Shown one piece after another: positions 11,431 through 23,400 of a stretch of DNA of 64,000 nt. A program made the translations under genes and the position numbers. Source of the stretch: Castor canadensis (lineage: Eukaryota; Chordata; Mammalia; Rodentia; Castoridae); assembly GCF_047511655.1 (NCBI RefSeq), contig NC_133402.1:62624951-62688950 (forward strand), read 5' to 3'. Each line of letters starts with the position of its first letter. The stretch's first letter is position 1. Below the pieces are notes generated by a model that worked only from the letters and a program-made list of their open reading frames with translations, was not told where the DNA came from and made no database searches.

Positions 11431-14400
11431 CTAAGGAAAAAGAACAAGTAAATCTGCCTCTTTCTGTGTTAACTTTTCTATAAATGATATCAAGTATACA
11501 CTTACCCATCTGGATAAAATCTGGCTTAAGCTAAAGGTTAAACTTGGCTAGTATCGTATTCCAGCTGTGCTAACTCAAGAAACCCATAAGGAGGAGTTAG
11601 ACTCTGTCACTGCAGATCCAGCCGCCTGTGGTGCTACCCAGTGCCTGCTGTGAGTGATGCCTTGCGCCGCCCCCCATGTCCCCAGGGCTTCATGATGGGC
11701 CTCCCACAATGCATCTGGATTTCTCTGGCATTTGGCAACTAATGATCCACTCACTTCTGTGGATCTTCCGAGGCTTTTATCAGCATCTCTTATCAGCTGT
11801 GTAAGTTTTTTGAGGATGCATGCAGTTCATATGCTTCTTACACTCATGGATCACCTTGCAAAAAATAGATACTAAGGCCAGAACCAGTGGCTCAGACTGT
11901 AATCCCAGCTACTGGGGTTGGTTCGAGGCCAACCCAAGCAAAAAGTTAGTGAGACCCCCATCTCAACCAATAAGCCTATATGCCTGTAATTTCAGCTGTG
12001 TAGGAAGCATAAGTAAGAGGATCATGGTCCAGGCTGGCTGGACAGAAACACCAGATCCTATCCAAAAACCAACTAGGGCTGTGTGTGGCTCAAGTGGTAG
12101 AGTACCTGCCTGCCAGTACTGAGTTCAAACCCCAGTACTTCCAAAAGAAAAAAGGTACTTGTATTTTATATTTGTTATATTATTTTTATACACTGGTGTA
12201 TCTGGCAAGGTAGGTCTAGACTGGGGCCATATGTCTTTTGTAGGGAAAAGGTTGCAGTAGCAGACAGGTAATATGATTCCATTCATCCAAGTGTGTGTGC
12301 CCGTGCTTAACAGAGACAAAATCCTCTCTAAGTGCTTACTAAAGTTACTTCTCCAAGTAACTTTTAATGGTTCCTCTGGGGAAAAAGGTTTCACTTTTTA
12401 TTTTATACCCTCTATTTAACTTTTTCAACATACATTAGTTTTATAAGTTAAAGAACTTTTTTTAAGTCATATGCCTCTGGCTCGGGAGTCTTTTTCCTTG
12501 TTCTGTAATTTCTCTCACACTTGTTCCCATCGTCCATGTAATGGTTTGTCTCTGCAGTCATTCCCAAAGCTTTCCTCCCAGCCCAGATGGAACTCCCTCT
12601 TCTGAGGTTCAGTGTGCATTTCCTGCCTGGATCCTCCAACACACGATCATCTCAAACCTCTTCCCTCTGAGCTGCTCTCTCAGTGTCTACTCCCTGTTGA
12701 CTCCGCTCCCCACGCTTCTGCGACTCATTGGTCATTTCCACTGCATCTCATAGAGGCAGGAATGGCGTTCAGTTCTGCCTGCCTGCTCTCGCAGGTGTGG
12801 GCAATGCATTTTAGCTCTGATTTTACTTCTTCTCACCAGCCTCTGCCTGGAAAGGCTCACAGCTAACTCTCATTCTCTCTCCGAGCTCCTAGAAGACTCT
12901 CCCCCTTACCTCTTCTGAGGGGCGGGCACTGCTTGCAGACCACAATGACCTTGGCACTCATGTTCTTGCCCGCCTGCTGAATTGCCAGTGTTCCCTCTTT
13001 ATAGACGCTGATGATGGAGACTGTGGCATGCAAACTCCCGCCCCGAGGGGCAGCTGTGATCACAGTACCAGTTAACACTGCAGGAGAAAACATTTTTGAA
13101 AATGCCAGCAGAGCTGAAAAGAATTTTATATTCTTCCATTTCAGAAACAAAACATTTTCATGTTAAAGAAAAGGCCTTCCTTGAGCTCTCAAATTTGACT
13201 CTACATCTGTCACCAGAATTCATTTTCTTTAAAAAAGGGTCATGTAGCTATAATGTCACCCTGATTGTCAGATGTTGATAACTAGGAGAGAAACCTTAAC
13301 AGCTGCTGAATCACAGTCTGTTGCTGAGATGGGATCTCTTTAAAATGGTCTCAGGGCATGCACTGAGTGACATTTTTTTGGTGGTGGTGGTACAGAGTTT
13401 GAACTTGGAGCCTTGCACTTGCTAGGCAGGCACTTTACTGCTGAAGCCACTCCTCCCTCCCCTCCCCCAGTCCTTTTTTGCTTCAGTTATTTTTCAGGTG
13501 GGGTGTCACATTTTTGCCCAGGGCCAGCCTCAGACTGATCCTGTGCCTCCTGTGTAGCTGGGACCACAGGCACATGCCAGCATGCCCTGCTATTGATTGA
13601 GATGGGGTCTTACTAACTTTTTGCCTGGGCTGGCCTCAAATCAAGATCCTTCTGATCTCTACCTATTGAGTAACTGGGATTACAGATGTGAGCGACCAGA
13701 TCTGCGATGACTCTTTTTTTGGCAGTATTAGGGTTTGGACTCAGGGCCTTATGATTGCTAGGCAGGCACTCTACCACTTGAGCCCCTCCACCAGCCCTGG
13801 AAAGACTTTATCAGCCATGTTCCTGCCCAGACAAAAAACCACTAGTACTCTGAAGTTATTATTGTGACAACTAAAAACTGCCCAAGGGAGAAGCCATGGG
13901 CCACTAGTGACAGTATTTGGTCATTGTGCTCAGTGTAATGTAAGTGAACCACAATCAATGGGACAAATCGAGTTTTGAACTTGCCCCTTCAGGTCAAAGC
14001 GACTCTCACCGCTAGTGTAGTGTGCCAAGCTCCTAAAATCTGAATTCTCCTGTGCCTTCCTTTGATTCCTGGTGATGGGGTGTCACTCCAATGTCAGTCT
14101 GCAGCCAGGTGGGATCAGGTGGCTCCCTGGCACAGGGAAGGTAATTTCCTGAGCTACCTCCTACAGAAGACTACCTTGGATGTGGTAGCAATGACATCTG
14201 GCCCTATTTGCTTGCATTTTTATGCCAGTTGGTTGAACTTCTGTGTGCAAACTGCACTCAGGTTTAGGACCCCAGACTCTCACACCTTCCCTATGATACA
14301 GCAGTCTTTATGGCACTGAACATCAGCCAGGCCTCTCTGGGGAGGCCATCGTTTTGGATAACCTGTTCATGCACTAACAACTTCCTTTTCCTGATAGGAC

Positions 14401-17400
14401 TTCTTAAATGTGTTTCTTTTAAGCTGCTTTTTAAAATAACACAATTAAATTTGGCTAAGTAGTTTTTCACAGATGGAGCAATTTTTTAATTGAAAAAAAG
14501 CTCTTAGAAATTCTGTGTCCTGACGTCCCAACTCCTCAGGTTCAAGTTTTAAGAGTTCCCAAATGGAGTTCCGAGCTCCGAGTTTTAATTTAGTACTTTT
14601 GAAAGACTGCAGAGGAAAAACTTGAATTTCTTCTGCATGTAAAATTGGCTGTTTTTAAGGAACTTAAGTTGAATTATAGATGTGTGAAAAAATAATCACA
14701 CACGCGAAGTATGTGAGGAAGACGTGTACAGGTGTGCTCAGGAGCAGTCAGCCAGAGTGCACACAGCACAGGACCATGTACCAAGCATCAAATTGTTAAA
14801 CTAAAGTGAAAAAAAATCACTAACAGTGGGAACAGCAGATGTTGACAGAGCCTAGTGTGTAGGAAAATGTTTTCTTGGGTAAATGCACAGTTACTGACCC
14901 TTCACCACTAAATTTGTGGGAATTCCTTTGGGATTAAGCATGCAGTCTCAAGTTTCTCATTAGAGAGAAAAGCCTGGCTTTTCTTTCTTACCGAAATCGC
15001 TTGAACAATAATTGCTCTCCAGAGTCCCCGTCCGGCTACACTTTTGTTGACACAGGGCCACAGTGGGTTTTAATCCTTAATTCAAAGAAGAAAAACATGA
15101 GACTCAGGGAAATGAATTCAAGCAGAATTGGTGTTTACATCTGAATGTATGCACTTAAAATTACCAATTATTTCCTGAGCCACCAATCTATCATTGCAAT
15201 GAAATAATTATAAACTATGCAAAAGAAATTCATGCTACCAGCTACTCTCATTTCCTCAGGGCCACTCAATACCCTCTACTGAATTTTAAACCTCAGATCA
15301 AAGATAATCCAAATTTAGCTCTCTTCTCTTTTTCCTTTATCTAAACCTAACACCAGAACCAAAAATAGATACATTCTGTGTGTGCCCTGCTTAAGGAAAA
15401 CCCAGTACGACAAAACTGAACTCATGAAATACAGGCTAAGGCTAAATCTTTATTTTACAAGAGTCTTACAGTGTCCCCTGAGGATGGAAGGTGCTTTCTT
15501 GACGCATTTAAAATTTGCAGTTGCCTGAATGTGCATAGCACAGGGCCTGGAAATGCTGCTCACGTATGAAGTGTTACATCTGTAATCAGATGGAAGCATG
15601 CACTAATTATTTATTTTGAGCCTGGCCATGCTATAAGGATCTTAAGGACTGAGAAGTAGACATTTAAAAGTAAAACTAAATAAGCAAACACTGTGGTTCT
15701 CAACTGGAGGCAATTTTGCCCTGTAGGTGCCATGGTAATACCTGGCCTATTTTTTTTTTTATATACGCTACTCTTTTTTTTTTTTGGCCATAATGGGGTT
15801 TGAACTCGGCTTCGTGGTACAGCCACTCTGCTAGCCCTTTTTGCTCTGGTTATTTTGGAGATAGGGTCTTGCTTTTTGCCCAGGCCCACTGGGATTGTGG
15901 TCCTCCTATTTTAGGTTTCCTGCTGTCACTGGGATGACTGGCACATGCCCCGCGCCCAGCTTTTCTCTGTGGAGATGGGGTCCCATGACCTTTTTTCCCT
16001 GAGCTGGCCTGGAACCATGATCCTTCCAATTTCAGTCTTCCTCATAGCTGGATGACAGGCATGCCCCACTGTGCCCAGCTGTTGGTCGAGGTGAGATCTC
16101 TTGGATGCTTTGCCTGGACTGGCCTTGAACCACAATCCTTCTGATCTCACCCTACCAAGAAGCTAGGATTACAGGTGTGAGCCACTGGCGTCCAGCTTAC
16201 TGATTTACTCTTAATTTGTACCCCTACTTGACTCCAAAAAGGATCTGAAGTATATTATAATATTAAGATTATATATATAAGTTCATGTTAAAATAGATGT
16301 ATTTTTAGAAAGGAAGAATTCAGAAAATTTTAACAGGCATGAGCTAGGTCATCTGTCCAGAAGTTGGGGATTTCACTTGGGCACTAAACTTCCCTAGTTA
16401 ACTGAGTCACAGAGCAGTAGTGTTACCCGTGAAAGAGGCCGTCATTTCCCCATGGGCTGAGCACCCTGCTCCTGCTCAGCCTCAGGATGTCACCTGGGAG
16501 TTGGGTGGGTGTCCCTCACCACTCCTCCTTTGGCCTCTAAGGCATGGGCTGTGTACCCCATCCACCTCATCTTATTGTCATCCATCACCCTGCACTAGCA
16601 AACGTGGCCCAGGTTCTCAGTCTTCCTCTCCGTGTTTCGTTTCTGTGACCTTCTCGGAGGGTCCACCCTGCCCCTGAATAGCCCCTCAGTCCCCTGCTGC
16701 CTCCTCAGCAGGAACTTTCCCTCTGCTCCACCTTGGGTGCTCAGTCCCAGCTCACATGCCCTTGCTAAAGCCCTCACTGCCAGTCTCTCATTCAGACATC
16801 CGAGCCCCCAGGACGGCCTCCCCTCCCAAGCTTATGCATTCAATCTCGCAACTACTTTCCCCCTTTCTTTGGAGACTCAGTGGACTGACTGCTCTCATTT
16901 TCCCAACCCATCAGCCCCAGCCTGCCCTCACTGGCTTAGCTCTGCCACTTCGCTTCCACGCTCCATTCTTTCAGTCATTTTTTTGACAGTCCCTTATTGT
17001 CCCACCCCCTCTGTCCTCCAACCCCATGGAATCCTGCAGGAAGATCCCTTTTTCCCGTGCCTGCGCTAGGACAGCTGAGTACACAGCTGGACTTCAGCAA
17101 AGTGACAGGCTCATCGCTGGTTTCCACAGCTGTTGTTCAAGTTCTTCCTCACTCTCCTAGCCCAGAAGTCACAGCAGAAAATGTCCGCGAGATCCCCCAA
17201 ACCTTGAGTCATTGTTAACTGAGCCTCTGCTTCTCTTCCTCCTCTGGGAGAGGAGGTTTGCAAGTGGCTGCTGCCAGCCACCGTTCAGAACCTTCCTTCT
17301 CAGTCTGCTCCCACGCCTCCATGGTACTCTTCTCAGCTGCCACTTCCCATCAGCATCCACAGGTAGAAATCTGGAGTTTCTAGATGTTTCATCTCGGCCC

Positions 17401-20400
17401 TCTCCTTTTGCAGCCTCTCGCTAGGTAATAATTTCACCCCTGATTATGGTTTCAACTATCTAGGTGTTGGTGACTTAAATGAAATCTCTTTACCCTCTGT
17501 GGTCTGATGACATGACTCATCTCTAGAATATTTCCCTGACTCCTAAAACCCAAAATGGCTACAGCTTAGTTTGTAAATCTCCCCCCAAGTCCACTTCTCT
17601 GCTGTAGCCAACACTAACACTCTCCCAGGTCGTGCAAGCCTGAGACCTAGGACGGGGATGCGTTCTTGGCACCTCCCTGCCCCCCTTGTCCAGTTAGCCA
17701 CGAAGGTCCATCACTGTCTCTCACGCATCTCTGCCCTATGTCTGTGTCTGTGTCACAGCACCGTTCACCAGGACAACCAAAGGGCCCACTCAGCCTCTTG
17801 ATCCTGACAATCCAGTCACCCCCACAGGGGCCAGAGTGATCTTCCTAGCAAACAAATGTAATCTTCAACTTTGCTCGAACCCATCCACAGCTTCCTCCAC
17901 TCTTAGGATATGGAGAGGGGTAGCAAGGCCTGAAGACGAAGCCATAGAGAGAGACTATACTTGGGGGGGCAGGTAGGGGGAGTGGAACAAAGAGTGAAGG
18001 GTCTTGTATACCATGGGAAGGAGTTGGGGGTTCTGGGCTGTCCAATGTGGTAGTTCCTAGCCACATGGGGCTTTAAAATTTAGATTAATTAAAGCTAAAG
18101 GTTGAGTCCCTATATCAGAAGAGGCATTTCAAGTGCTCAGCAGTGGTGCCATGTTGGATAACACAACTTGGCTTGCTCTGTGTGTGGTGGGGAGCTATGC
18201 AGTAGGGATGTAAGACAGAGGAAGGCAGAGGTGACCCTACAAATGTGATTACCCATGTTGAAGAATAACACTTTGGAAAACAGGAGGAAAAGCAGGTTTA
18301 AGGCAAAAAAGAATGTGATAAAAGCAAGTTGAGTTTGGTAAGCTTTCATTTAAAGGTCTGGCAGTCACAAAATGTTTAAGAGATCATTACAAATTCACGT
18401 TTCCAATTTCAGAGAAAGTTCAGACTGGAGATAAAACCTTTAGCACCATGGGTGTGGCCAGGCAACTCACTAGGAAGAAGAACACCAGGCCCCCTGGGAA
18501 GAATGAGCTGGAGAAGAGGGTAACATGAGGCAGCACACATTCCGGCCACAAGATGGTGTGCCTGTGGGGTCGTCAGTGCTTGCAGTAGTGCCTTCCTGGG
18601 TTCAGGACACCCACCCATCCAGGGGATGAAGACACCTTGACACCTTAAGTGGGGCTCATTGCAGCCTAGCTCACCACTCCTGCCTGTCAAATCTTAGCTC
18701 CTGACTCAGACCAGAGTTTCCCAGCCAGCTTCTAGGATATGTCAAATATTTTTGTTTCATTTACTCCAATTTGAAAAAAAAATTTATATACTGTATATGA
18801 CATTTTGCTGAGAAGCCAAAAAAAAAAAAAAAAAAAAACCCAACAAAACTGCACTCGACAACAATTAACTAGGTATTTTATAAAGAACAACAAAAGTTGT
18901 TTCCCAGCGTAAAAGAAAAGACTTAATCATTGCGTTATATGTGTCTCAAATTATTACAGCGTGCCCATACGCATGCGCAGTTATTCTGCGTAAATGCCAG
19001 TGCAGTTAGGCTTTCAGTAGACTTCCTTTCAGTTCTTAAGTGGTGATAATTTTTGTGCGTGAGATTTTAAAATCATTAGTTAGTGGAATCATATTCTCTT
19101 ACCTAAATTTTCATTCTAGTTACTTTCGTTTCAAGTACCTTCCTCTTATTTTTCTTTTCTGCTTGAAAAGAATTCTTTTTCTATCCTAATGTTTCTGCAT
19201 AAACTTACCTGTTGTCACAGGGGGTGTGGCGGTAGCAGGTGGTGATGGAGTCGGGGGCAGCTTTTTGGGCCTGAATTTATAATGACCAATGAATCCATCT
19301 GCGGTTAAACTTAAGTCTGATAAAAACTGAATGAGAAGCTCATTTTCCTCTGATATGATTGGCCTAGAAGAAAAACATATTTAATGTTTAAGTGGTACTG
19401 CTTTAAAGATGTAAAATCTTTCCATTAATTTCTGACAATAAGGTGATCATTTGTTTAAACCTAAAAGCTAAACCCTACAAAAGGTCAAAGTGCTAATCCA
19501 CCAAACATGAATGCCAATAGCTGTTTACAAAGCTTCTGCTTAGCTAGGCGTAGGCTTCTTCCACTCCGTCTCCACACAACGGGCCTAAACCATCCCCTTT
19601 TATGGAGCAGTCAACTGAAGCAGAGAACTCAAGTGATTTAGATGATTTGCTCAAGGGCCTGTCACCAGTGTGTGGATCAGACTTGAACCCAGGACCTAGT
19701 GACTCAGAGACAATGGAAGATATGGGGATCAGTGGAAACATGGATGCTGTGGCTGGTTTCCCATAGGCACCTCCCGGTTGACTGACTTGGGAACAGTGCA
19801 AGTGAGTGCTGAGCTGTGTGATGATGCACAGTGCCATTCAGACTTCTGTTTTAGGACTTTATTTGGCACTACAGATTTAGTGGCGATGCTAACGAGGTGC
19901 AAAGGCTTTCTTAAATCCTAACGGATAATTGCACAAGAGAACAGTTTCATTTCAGTTTTGCTGTTATTTAAACAATAGGAAAAATGCAGTATGGCTAATT
20001 CTATTTAAAACAAATTCAAAAATAGGAAAAGATTAAAGAAGTTAGTTACCTGAATGAATTAACCAGTGACTTAGCTAAATTTCTTTTTTTGAGGCACCTT
20101 TTCAGTCACACATTTCTTAGGCATCATGGATAGGCAATAATGAAGCCCCTCCCTCCCTCCCTTCCTTCGTTTTCTTTTCTTTCTTTCTTGTGGGTAGATC
20201 TGTACCTGAATCAACCAGATTGAAAACTGTGGGACCTTCTCTGTGTTGAATAGTAAGCTTCTTAGTAAGGGAGGGCCCCTAAGTGACTGAGACCAGTTAC
20301 TAATGCCTCTGAGAGTCAAGCCTTTATCAGAAATAGTCTCACGTGTTCTTTTTTATTAGCCTAAATTCATTGTGAAGTGGGTTTCCTTGCGACATTTACA

Positions 20401-23400
20401 CACAGGAATATGATATACTTTGATAAACTCACCCTTACCACTCTCTTAACCCCTTCTCCTCCCCTATTAACAGTTTTGGGGTTTCATTGTGCTCTTTTCA
20501 TGCAATGGGTTTCCATCATGTTCACCTCCATTACTGCCCTTTCCCTTTTTCCCCTCTCGTGGGTTCTCCCCCCAACTCATCCCCCTTTTAGAATCATGTC
20601 ATTTTATTGCTATTATTATTGGATCTAGGTTCCACATAAGAAAGAAAACACTCAATATTTGTCTTTCTGAGCTTGGGTTATCTCACCCCAGTTCCACCCA
20701 TTTTTCTGCAAATGACATGATTTCATTCTTCTCTATGGCTGCATGGTACTCCACTGTGTACGTGTACTGCGTTTTCTTTATCCATCCACGGGTTGACAGG
20801 CACCTAGCCTGTACCCCTTCCCTGAACAGTGCTGCGATAAACAGGTGTGCAGGTGTCTCTACCTCTATGTGTAACTTGCTTTTGAGAAACACATTCCATT
20901 AACAAATAAAAACACTGCCTTCAACACACATCTCAACCTCAGTTACAAATAAAACATGTTTAAATAATAATATGTACTAGAGTCGCTACAACATGAATGA
21001 CACAAACGGGCCACTTACTCGGGTGGACTGTCCCCACAGAACTTCCCAATCCTCTTGGCGTCATTGACTTCCCCACCGTTGAACACAGCCACGTAATCAT
21101 AACGGCAGTAGTTATCACGTTCCACGTCAAACTTCTCAAACTTCAGTTCTATAAGCTGTGGACAGAGCACAGTGTCACCTGGTGATGCCTGGTGGCATCC
21201 TTGAGTGGCGTCAAAAGGAAACGTCCCATTTCCCAGGTGTGTAGAAAGCTATGATCTTTGTTCAAAAACATATTCATCCTTTTTTTCTTGTTGATGTCTC
21301 TCCTTTAGTCAGCAAAACTGTGGTTTCCTTTTGCTTTCATTTTAGTTGTTACAAAAGATGACCTCTAGTCAGGATCTTAAACTAAGAGTTCTGTTCATTT
21401 ATAGTCACAAAAGGATGGGACCACTATGCGACTCTAGCCACCCACACTGAGGCTGTCATTGGTTCTGGAGAGGCATCGTACAGGATGACAACTATAGTTA
21501 ACAGTAATGTGTAAACATCTGAGCATTTCTAAGAGCAGATCTTTGTAAAATTTTTAATATCGTACTTCCTCCATTCCTCCCCCTCTGAGAGTAAATCCTA
21601 AATGTTCTCAGCACACACACACAGGGACCACTCCGTGAGGTGATGGATGTGTTAATTAGCTTGATTATGGCAGTTTTTCACAACAATACAAAACATCACC
21701 TGGGGCTGGGGTAGTGGCTCAAGCAGAAGAGTGCCTGCCTAGCAAGTGCAAGGCTCTGAGTTCAAGCCCCAATACCACCACCACCAAAAAAACTCATGCT
21801 GTGTACTGTAAATAATATGCAATTTTTGTTTGTCAACCATGGCTCAATAAAGCTGGGGATAAAAGAGAAAAGAATGAGATAAAAGTAAAGAGGAAAATAA
21901 AGAGTGCTTGGATAACTGGGTATGTGTTGGAGGGGAGAAGGGGGTGCTATATACTAACTTCATTCTCCTCTGCAGAAACTAAAAGAATCAAAAGTCCTAT
22001 CTAAGCTGTCCCCAGTGTCAGAGTATGCTGGGGTGTGAGCTGTGTGCATGTGTGGAGGTCAGATAGAAGACCAAGCTGTCCTCCTTCGGAGGGAAGGGGA
22101 CTGACATTCCTACCACATGTAAAGGAGTCAAATTTTTAGGATCAGAGATACAGGGAAGTGACAACTGACTGAAGTCTTTTTGAAGTATGTTTCCAATATG
22201 TGCACATGGACTACAGGTGACTGGGACGTAGTTGATTTTTGAAGACACTGTATAGAAGATACACAAAGTCACTGTTAAGATTCTTGCAGGTTTCTTAATT
22301 TTTATGCTCTCGTACCAAAGACAGTGTCCTAAATTACTTAAATGACTAGGAAATTTGGATTCGATAGGCAATCAATCATTCTGCTTACAAGCAGATTCTT
22401 TAAGAGCGCCTCCAACCTGTGAATCAAAGGACATCTCACTGGGTTCATGGACACCCATGGTGTGGGGATGGCTGTCCCAAGCCAGTTTAGGATGGTGGTC
22501 CTCCTACCTACATCTCCTGCATAGTTGAGATTACTGACGTGTACCACCGTACCCAGCTTGTTCTCCAAAATAGGATCTCCCTAATTTTCTGGGATCAAAC
22601 TGTGATCCTCCTATCTCTGTCTCCCAAGTAGCCGAAATTACAGGCATGACCCACTGCACGTGGCCAAGGTGATTCTTTAGTAGGAGAATATTCCACAGAC
22701 ATAGAAATTATTTAGGATTTAATTTTCCCATTATATTTTTCTTCTTTGAACAGAGCTGCCAATGGTTTAAAACACTGCCATGCTAACAAACTCAATTAGC
22801 TGAAGCCAAAAATCACATTATAACCTGCAAGTTCAATAAATTGAAATTATTTGGTCAAATAATTTACAGATGTCACAGAAAAAGAAAAATGACCAATACA
22901 ATTTCAAGAATTACATAATGGTTGAAATATTTCAGCAGTGTAATTTGAAATGCTATTTTAAACTGTAAATGTTCTGTAGACTTATAGAGCCTTCCATTAT
23001 TAAACAAAGATTTTTCTTCTTAAAAAATAAAAGCTGAGTTTGAGATATGATTAAAGTGTGTACGTGTGTATTTGTATTTGTGTCTGTGTGTGTGCACGTG
23101 TGCAAACCACTCCCTTGCCATATTGATCTGAATAAATGTCCATTTAAAAAATACATGACACGTAGTATTTGTGCAAGTTATATGAAAGATCAATTTAGGA
23201 AAGTTTTTTAAAAATACTGTATCATAATGCTCGCCTCATAGTGTTTAGACTGAAGCCTATAGTGTTACAAGGTTATTTGGAAAAGTCACAAAGTGACTTT
23301 CATGTATTCCTATGTCAAGGTCTGTCTGTCAATATCTGAAAATGGTTCCCAGAAGGGGAAAAAAAATCACCTAACCGCGAACTAATAAACACTGGAAAAC

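Larger units (their letters stand above)
13078..14991 (-). other. PCOLCE2: PCOLCE2 intron 7
   Basis: 1.9 kb. Two adjacent minus-strand SINEs occupy 13.37-13.80 kb. Nothing recognised from 13.80 to 14.99 kb. Confidence 0.9.
15076..19208 (-). other. PCOLCE2: PCOLCE2 intron 6
   Basis: 4.1 kb. It holds a large minus-strand SINE (15.77-16.20 kb), an L2-like fragment (17.58-17.90 kb) and an A21 run (18818-18838). The C/T-rich stretch 16.4-17.4 kb gives long but unconvincing frames. Nothing else recognised. Confidence 0.9.
19364..21018 (-). other. PCOLCE2: PCOLCE2 intron 5
   Basis: 1.65 kb with a MIR-like piece (19.6-19.7 kb), a pyrimidine-rich microsatellite and an L1 ORF2-end fragment (20.41-20.90 kb) on the gene strand. 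Confidence 0.9.

Noticed and set aside
20997..21185. A + strand open frame across exon 5
   Set aside because: Antisense of a recognised exon. The protein has no family resemblance.
23058..23104. GT-rich stretch as a possible regulatory Z-DNA element
   Set aside because: Short and imperfect, a common intronic dinucleotide repeat, with no neighbouring feature to support a role.
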